This document shows, piece after piece, positions 57,221 through 64,000 of a stretch of DNA of 64,000 bases (within the stretch, counting starts at the first letter, position 1; every line of letters begins with the position of its first letter). The DNA is from Malachius bipustulatus (taxonomy: Eukaryota; Arthropoda; Insecta; Coleoptera; Melyridae). The stretch lies in the NCBI GenBank assembly GCA_910589415.1, contig OU342635.1:6820001-6884000 (forward strand), written 5' to 3'. The notes beneath the pieces are model-generated. The model did not search any database. It was not told where the DNA came from and saw nothing but the letters and a program-made list of their open reading frames with translations. A program made the position numbers and the translations under genes.

Positions 57221-60200
57221 CTACGAATTAAATATTTAAGAAGTTTTAAAATAAGTCACTAACGTAAAACTGAAATACGGTCTTCTTATAGCGAGGTTAT
57301 ATTCGAAAATTAAATTAAATTAAATGAACTTAAGATAATTTAAACACTCAGATTATAGGTGAAAGACGCTGGGCTAGCAGGATAGAGTTTAATAAATTAA
57401 ATTATAGTACACGCTAATTAGATTTTTTGAAGTATCGTTGACGAGTTTACTGAAGGAAGAATAGAAATGTCTGGATTCTGGAACTTTGACAGAGACACGG
57501 GTTGATTTGAGAACTCTACGAGGTGAAACAACGAATGAAAAGATCAAGCTCTGCTAAGTTTATCTCATCCTAAAACATCATTTCTACGAGTATAATAGTC
57601 AGGTAAGGTATCCCCTTCAATCGATTCCAGAAATGTAATAAAATGTTTTGTAAATTCTGAGCATATCTCAATCCGAAAACTGAAGTCCTGGCACGACCGG
57701 AACGCTTCTTTGCCTTCTCCTCGATTCTAGCGCCTTGTCCTCGTCCGCTCATGCGTGGTAAGAAAATATATGGGACCTTTTTATTGGATAATTCAAATTG
57801 TCTTTTATATTAAACTACGAAGCATTTCATCCTTGACAGAACCCTACTAGGTACAACTATTATAGATTTGATTTGTTCTGTTTTTCTAAGAGTAAATTCT
57901 TTATTTTAATTATTGGTGTCCACAATTTTGATCTATCGGATTTAATAGAGTAATGAGTGAAAGCCAGAGTCTGGACGTAATTACCCAAACTAGTCTTCCA
58001 GTGTAATATTAAACGACACCTCGTTGAGTCTATTCAAGTCCAATAACCTGAAATGAGCAGCTGCGTCGTTGTCGGACCAACGATTGATTCAACTTTAGCT
58101 GGGGAAAGCAAGCATCAGTGGCACTTCGTTCTCTCCTGACGCATATTCAATTATTATTAGTTCTTCAGCCACAAGTGAAGTTATTGTTATTTGTTGTTAT
58201 AGTATCAGTAAACTTGTAAGTATACACAAAATCTAAATTAAGTAGAGAATTTATTTACTATCTCTTTATTATACAATATTGTACTTTAATGTCTTAGGAA
58301 ATAAATGATATATTACACTGACATTGACAGATGATAAAATTTATCCATTCATAAGTTCTTCATTTAAATTAAACCTCCCATGATTAGCGAACACTAAGAT
58401 GTAGTGGAGAGGGTCCGTCAAAAAAAAGGCTCCATCCGCCTTGGACTCGAGAATTTTTTTTCATAAAGTTGGACCCCCTCTTCATTTTGGTGGCATTTTC
58501 AAAAATTTAATCGACGCCCTGGCGGAGAAATGTGCATGCGAAGACATCGGCAATGGGTTTTTTGCACATAACTCGCTTAATTCAACTCTGAGCATAGTAA
58601 ATATCCTGTCGAAAAATGAAGAGCTCTCGAAGACGCGTAATTTGAACTTTGACTGGTCCAAATCGGTCAAACGGTTCTCGAGATATCGCATTTTCAATTT
58701 TAAGGCCCTTTCTTCAGGGTTCCGCCGCGGTGCGAATACACCGCCGTCCGTGTTCGCGTGTTTTTCATGGAAAAAATTAGGGACTTAGGGACTTAATTTT
58801 TTTTTCATCGACAGACAGCAGTGTCCTCAATGATGCCTGAAATTTTGAAGTCGCTATCTCGATTAGGGGGGGAGGGGGAGGGGAAATCATAATTAAAATT
58901 CAAATTGCTATAACTTTCGCTAATATTGGGGCCTCGGGCCCAACCAATGGGAGATGACACTTTGGAATGCCTACTTTAAAATGGTATTTTTTTTTCGATT
59001 CTGCCCGCAGAAAAACCGATTTTCCTCCCCCCTTTTTTTTATTAAAACTGTTTTTTTGCCATGAAAGAAGAGGGTGGGGGTAAATTTTTTTCCGTCATCA
59101 GACGGGAATTTTTTTTATCTTTGATTTGAGCCCCAGTAGACCTCGATCAGACCATTATTAAGGTCACAGGGTCACCAAACGCGTTTGGTCCTGTAGGATG
59201 GCAAGGATTAGGGTTAGCGGGTTCCGCTACCCGGCATTTTTTAGGGCTAAGTGTCCCCTTTCAAGATTTTCTTACCCCATGTCGCTATCTCAATTAGGGC
59301 CTGCACGCGGACGTGATATGTAAACCAATTAATCTAGCCGCGGAGCAGCGAGAGCCGGGGGCGGAGCCTAGCGCTCCCTCTCCTTTCTCTTTTCTCTCAC
59401 AGACACACACGCTAGATTAATTGGTTTACATATCACGTCCGCGTGCAGGCCCTAATTGAGATAGCGACATGGGGTAAGAAAATCTTGAAAGGGGACACGT
59501 ATAGCCCTGAAGAAAGGGCCTTAAAATTGAAAATGCGATATCTCGAGAACCGTTTGACCGATTTGGACCAGTCAAAGTTCAAATTACGCGTCTTCGAGAG
59601 CTTTCGACAGGATATTTACTATGCTCAGAGTTGAATTAAGCGAGCTATGTGCAAAAAACCCATTGCCGATGTCTTCGCATGCACATTTCTCCGCCAGGGC
59701 GTCGATTAAATTTTTGAAAATGCCACCAAAATGAAGAGGGGGTCCAACTTTATGAAAAAAAAAATCAAAAAAAATTCTCGAATCCAAGGCGGTTCGAAAG
59801 TTAGACCCTCTCTACTAATGAGGATTTTTACTGTAAAATAGTAGAGTCGATTATGAGCTCGTTTATAACGAAAAAATCTCTTATTGAGGTAAAATTTCTT
59901 GTAATAAACGACCGTTCGTTATAAAAGATAAACCATTTTACCAATACTACATCTCTATGGACATTGTTCGGTCTATTTCTTAATAATAGGCCTAATCAGG
60001 GGACCTTTCGTCAAACAAGTAGAGGCTCTACTTCCTAAAAGTTTTGCCCACTCCAGAGCATAGTGATCTGCCAGCTCGTTATTCCTTGCACGTTCTTGAT
60101 GTGCAGATACCCATACAATCTGCATCGTTTTCCTGTCAGTCACCCTATCTAGTTTAGAAAAATTCTTAAATCAGCGGGGATCTAATCTTGTATGAGCCCA

Positions 60201-61855
60201 TCGCTTTTGTGGCGACATTATCTCTTCCATCGTAGCTTCTTAACTTGTATGACGTATTCTTCTACTTGGAGGACCGTTGTGGTTGATCCCAGGAAAAATG
60301 ATTTACCAATTCTTGTCTAAAGCTCCAATGTAAGCATTCTGATTCCTAAAGCCTTCCCTAAAACATTAATCCCCCTGGTTGGAAGGTTATTATTACATCT
60401 CCTTTTTTCTTTGTTCGTTTCCGGAATTGGACTAGCTTGAAGAGAATCGATCATCCTTGAAATCCGTTATAAGGGAAATGCAGAGGAGTTCTGAAAAATG
60501 GCAAGGTTCACGCATGCACCCCAATATCTAAACTTTGAAACAAGAGAATACTTACTGCAACATCTGCTCAAAAAGATGCAGGTTTTGAAAGTTTAGACAA
60601 TACTTCTTAAAAATTTCTTCTTTCAGGTAATAGAAATATTATTGAAAAACTTCAACCAGTTTATTCTCCGCTCCCTTCGTCTTGTACCATGACAGAAAAT
60701 TCTATTCCAAATACAATAAGCTTTTATGAAATTCAAATGTTCCAGTGAATTTCAATTTAAAATCAGACAGTCGATTTCCATCGTGGAAGGAAAAGCGGAT
60801 AATAACGTGGCGATAAAAATAAGAAGAAGTCATTTCTTTCTTAAAGTTCTTAATAAATTAACGATCAATCCAGAGAAGTGTATATCCAATTTCAATTTCT
60901 CCTCAATGAACAAAAGACTTCTTCTCTTTCATTCTTCCGTTCTCCAGCATCGTAAGACGACATACGATCAAAAGAATATTCGATACAGAGATATACAGGA
61001 AAAAAAGAAGGAAAACGTCAATAAGTCGGTTACTAGCAACGAGATTACTTTTTAATGGAATTCAATTCAATATTTCATGTCTCTAGAGATCTCCGCTTGT
61101 AGATTTATACCCATATAAGGCAGAATATTATTATGTTTACCTACCTACAACTGGCTAAAATGTTAGTGACTTTTTTCAGGCAAGTAAATAAAGAAAAATC
61201 CTTTCTATAATTCATTTGCTCGTAACTTCGACTATTCAATAATACGAGTAAGAAACCATTCCTGTTACAATCATAAAACCTAATTCTTGAACGGTCCAGT
61301 TTGAATCTGCAGTCTGCACAATCAAATGAACACTTCAGCTTGAGTTAGAGTAATAATTATTCCTAGATAACCTTAAATTAACTCGATTAAATAAAGTAAA
61401 ACAAATACCTACGAGAGTTCAAATTTAACTCGCAAGAAGTGGAGAAAGTGGTAGGGCAGATTTATTTACTTGAGCAAGTAAGGGGGATTAATTGGGTATT
61501 TACTCACCTTGACGTTAATGTTCTCCTTCGCACTTGTTTCGAAGAACTCCACCCCCAGCTGCTCCGCCAGCTGCTTTCCTCGCTCGAAACTGATCACTCT
61601 TTCGTCCTCCATGTCGCATTTGTTGCCTACCAGGATCACTTGAGCGTTATCCCATGAGTATGTCTTAATTTGAGTCACCCTGTATACAAAATTTGTTTTT
61701 CAAGACTCCTGTTTCAATTAATGAAGTAAAACTCACCAGTCTTGCACACTGTTAAATGATTCCTCGTTCGTTATATCGTACATTAATATAAATCCCATGG
61801 CTCCCCTATAGTAAGCTGTCGTTATGGTCCTATATCTCTCTTGACCTGCAGTGTC
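57074..61855 (-). CDS. Rab3: Rab3 small GTPase, last three exons (5' part outside window)
   Basis: Minus-strand exons are 61855-61737, 61679-61508 and 57220-57074, all with AG/GT borders and matching phases. They encode [20 protein letters not shown] (switch II region), [11 protein letters not shown], then [15 protein letters not shown] with the NKxD guanine-binding motif, [13 protein letters not shown] with the SAK motif, then [14 protein letters not shown] and the end CNC, a CxC double-cysteine geranylgeranylation site. The 135 or so residues present cover the C-terminal two-thirds; the P-loop and switch I exons lie past the right edge. Known role: a synaptic vesicle GTPase controlling vesicle docking and active-zone composition with RIM-type effectors. 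Assignment to Rab3 rests on [17 protein letters not shown] and the C-terminal text. The last intron is 4.3 kb and full of repeats. Confidence 0.95.
57590..57752 (-). pseudogene. Histone H2A pseudogene fragment in a Rab3 intron
   Basis: The minus-strand frame begins [21 protein letters not shown], close to the H2A N-terminus. After SGRA, a one-base shift restores GLQF, exactly the next residues of H2A, and the following text resembles the G-R-I-H-R-L-L-R segment with further indels. Similarity fades after about 40 codons. Replication histones lack introns and polyA tails, so this is a duplicated or retrocopied fragment and is non-functional. Confidence 0.6.
58406..59818. mobile_element. Large foldback element, left arm interrupted by about 515 bp
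   Basis: Outer arms 58406-58727 and 59505-59818 are near-identical inverses (shared CGCCTTGGA, GTTGGACCCCCTCTTCATTT, CTCGAGATATCGCATTTTC). Inner arms 59243-59338 and 59411-59504 are also inverse copies (ATCTAGC core, CCCATGTCGCTATCTCAATT). On the right the inner and outer arms are continuous; on the left they are separated by 58728-59242, which is flanked by the short direct repeat GGGTTCCGC. The central loop is about 72 bp and GC-rich. Open frames over the arms (58441-58788, 59443-59787) are shadows of the repeat. No transposase seen. Confidence 0.85.
59980..60420 (-). mobile_element. LINE RNase H fragment
   Basis: Minus strand: [20 protein letters not shown] near 60270, then, after stops, [20 protein letters not shown] and [16 protein letters not shown] (60130-60020). 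These match the TVLQAEVYAI and the I-x-W-V-x-G/A-H-x-x-x-x-G/N-N-E-x-A-D blocks of LINE RNase H domains. The element type is similar to the split LINE at 12-14 kb. Degenerate. Confidence 0.65.
61508..61679 (-). CDS. Rab3: Rab3 exon with NKxD and SAK motifs
   Basis: 172 nt, completes a tryptophan codon (phase 2 in) and ends in phase 0 before GTGAGT. 57 full codons from [20 protein letters not shown] to KENINVK. Confidence 0.96.
61737..61855 (-). CDS. Rab3: Rab3 exon with switch II
   Basis: 119 nt, phase 0 in and phase 2 out, acceptor TTTTACAG, donor GTGAGT. Starts exactly at the DTAGQ motif. Confidence 0.96.
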
Positions 61856-62039
61856 CTGTAAAAAAATTGTAATTAATATTGCAGTGACATGAACAGAAGA
61901 ACGAGAATGCGCTCTCTCCTGTACTGGCAGTTGTAAAAGTGATCGTTAGAAAGAGCACGTAAGCTCGGGTGGGGTATTAAAATATGTTTGTCTAACGCTT
62001 ATGAGCAATAAATCCATGTAATTGTTCTTTTTTTTACGT

Positions 62040-62915
62040 ATTGCATGTACTCTGATCTGGCTAAAGCAAGAAGGCGACTGAAAAGGCATGCCATGCCACT
62101 TTCTGACAGCTTCCAGTACTTGGGAGATGTTGGAGTAATGTGGTTGAATAAAAAAGATGCAAAAAGGGACCCAACAGGGAGACAAAACGGTGGAACACAG
62201 AAGTAGGCGGTAATGGCAAAGAAAGAGACATTTAAGTTGTGGCAGTCGACCAAAGACGAAAATGACCCCGAAAAACTACCCCTTTTATAGTCATTAGAAT
62301 CAGAAAAGTAGTAAATCAGTGCTAATAAATAACTGACAGAAGACAGAAACATTGCAAACAGATGACTGAGGACTATCAGCGCCTACTGAATGTGTCTCAT
62401 CCAAGAAATCAAGAGTACTGTAGGCCTAAATCAATGCTGAGGTCTCTCCTGCTGGAGATAACGCTGGAAGAAGTAATAATAGCTATACAGCAAATTAAAA
62501 ATAACAAATCACCATGGCCGGATGAAATTCCAGCTAAGTCTGGAAGCAACTGGGAGATGTTGGAGTAGTGTGGTTGAATAAGCCTTTTAACAAGCTGATT
62601 CAGGAATACTCCATGTCAGACTCTTGGCGAAAGAGTTCCATACATTATTTTATAAAGGAAAGGGAGACGTCGGGGAATGCAGAAATTATAGGGCTATATT
62701 GCTGCCGAACCATAAATGGTTCGGCTACATCTACAGGTGCTCGGTGAGACTTGTTCTGGACTTGCCGAAGACAGAACGCATACGTGGAAGACCACGGGCC
62801 ACCTAGTTGACGACGATCCAGAAAAACCTGAAAAACCCACATACCTACCCCTCGATATTGCTCCAAACTGTGCTGGATGGAGGGTATGGAATTGGAAATC
62901 CGACATCAAGTAGAT
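62040..62915 (+). mobile_element. RTE-like LINE fragment with internal deletion
   Basis: Plus-strand text in element order: linker KETFKLWQSTKDENDP (near 62220), RT start LEEVIIAIQQIKNNKSPWPD (near 62470) followed by WKQLGDVGVVWLNKPF and KGKGDVGECRNYRAILL (near 62660-62705). It then passes directly to C-terminal text: KWFGYIYRC, KTERIRGRPRAT and DIAPNCAGWRVW (62715-62890). The body of RT including the catalytic YxDD is missing. Frameshifts and stops are present. It lies in a Rab3 intron, on the strand opposite Rab3. Confidence 0.7.
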
Positions 62916-62919
62916 AGGA

Positions 62920-64000
62920 TAAGATCTGGGACAAAGAAGAGTTTCGTAGATACAACTGTTTTTGATGAGACTCCGCAAGTAAAAATTCAAAATAACGAAC
63001 TTCATGTCTACTTCCGGTATAACCGGAAGCGGCATTGTTCTGTCAAAAAGTGTCAGAGTGACAATTTAGCCTATATAAATGGTACAATCCCCCAAAGGTT
63101 GACCATGTATACTTTGTTACTATTATGGTTGTGTTATGGATGCTCTAAAATTGTTCGTCTTCAATGAAAATTCGTGAAAAAATCCCCGACAAAATTGATT
63201 CTTATGAAATTTTCAGGATTTGCACAAAAATTGTCGGTATAGTATGTCCTGAAAGTTTTGAATCATGGTGATTGCCTGTTTTTGGGTTGTCTGCCAAAAC
63301 TTTTTAACCGAAATGGCTGCTTCCTAATTCTCCAAAAATGTACCTAATAGTTGACAAAATCATTTTGCAATTGGTTCACAGAAAAATATCAGAACCTGCT
63401 GAAAAGTGTTATGTAAATACGTTCTGGGAAATTCAAGTCGCATCGATTGTCGATTTTGGAAATATGAGTGTTCAAATTCAACCTGACCGAAATAGTTTTC
63501 ATATTCCCGTATTTGACGTTAGAAAAACACCGTTCAGAAGTTACCCACAATACATGCTCATTGAAATTGGACTCCCCATAATATATATAAAAGGTATAAG
63601 GGGTTTTATGAAAATGAATGTGAGTGGTATACAACCAGACATACATACAAGAACGAAAACTATATTTCTGGATAGTAACAAGATTTTCCTTACGAAATCT
63701 TGGCCTGCCGGCGGCGTCGGGCCTTCGGCCCTCCATGGCGGGCCTTCGGCCCGTAGTGTCAGTAGATCCCAGTCAAAGTTGAAATTTGTCATCAGTTGTT
63801 TTTTTGTTTTTTTAATTGCAGTTTTTCTATATCAGTACGGCCCTGAAAGCAGTAGATTCCCCGTCAAAGTTAACGCCTGCCACCTCCTTTTTTGTGACTA
63901 TTTTTTCTATATCGCTCCTGAAGGACCAATATGTGAACTTACGAAAATTCGCGTGGAAGTTATAGATTCGCGTAAAAAGTTACTTTCGTGTTAGTTTGAG
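62920..64000. other. Rab3 intronic or upstream sequence with GC-rich hairpins
   Basis: A 218-codon plus-strand open frame (63338-63994) and two antisense frames overlap here without recognisable domains; I regard them as unassigned and probably non-coding. Two GGGCCTTCGGCCC hairpins lie at 63719-63731 and 63741-63753, and a GTAGATYCCCNGTCAAAGTT word occurs near 63761 and 63849. Confidence 0.35.

Noticed and set aside
58441..58788. 115-codon frame and its mirror at 59584-59787
   Set aside because: Both are the two arms of the same inverted repeat read in the same way; no protein similarity.
63338..63994. 218-codon plus-strand open frame
   Set aside because: No recognisable domain, overlapping open frames on the other strand, GC hairpins inside, and context of LINE debris; not supportable as a gene.

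Overview
The window is AT-rich nuclear DNA with spliced genes, long introns and many decayed transposons. The protein-coding content (a GluN2-type NMDA receptor, a Rab3 GTPase and a pancreatic-lipase-family protein) together with the transposon types (R1/I-like and RTE-like LINEs, mariner, Tc1, a tRNA-headed SINE) points to an insect. I cannot fix the order from sequence alone. Layout from left to right: 1-6 kb is mostly empty, with small palindromes and a broken cysteine-rich (CXC) ORF on the minus strand. A long plus-strand gene, the insect NMDA receptor subunit 2 (Nmdar2), ends at 39155. Thirteen exons from 15550 onward join in one frame (1,414 codons plus stop), and a fourteenth candidate upstream exon lies at 6129-6222. 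Its signal-peptide exon was not found. Its introns hold a tandem repeat with one hammerhead ribozyme core per unit (8.77-9.89 kb), a LINE with a mariner inserted in it (12.2-14.4 kb), an RTE-like LINE split by a near-perfect foldback element and other repeats (24.3-28.4 kb), and reiterated RT-like motifs (36.7-37.1 kb). After a gene-poor gap comes a roughly 705-bp-period satellite (43.64-45.91 kb). A compact 11-exon gene at 46237-48920 encodes a complete 513-residue secreted lipase-family protein whose nucleophile serine has become glycine, so it is probably not an enzyme. Next are a SINE-like element, a dead Tc1 transposase and a diverged foldback (50-54.4 kb). From 57074 to the right edge the minus strand carries the last three exons of Rab3. 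Its introns hold a histone H2A pseudogene, a second large foldback and LINE remnants, and its 5' exons lie beyond the window. Working together: Nmdar2 (postsynaptic glutamate-gated channel) and Rab3 (synaptic vesicle GTPase) are both synaptic genes, but nothing in the sequence links them functionally; the lipase-like gene between them is an independent unit. The most unusual items are the paired hammerhead ribozymes in tandem repeats, the serine-less lipase, the NMDA receptor pore loop without the usual asparagines, and three large inverted-repeat (foldback) structures in one 64-kb window.
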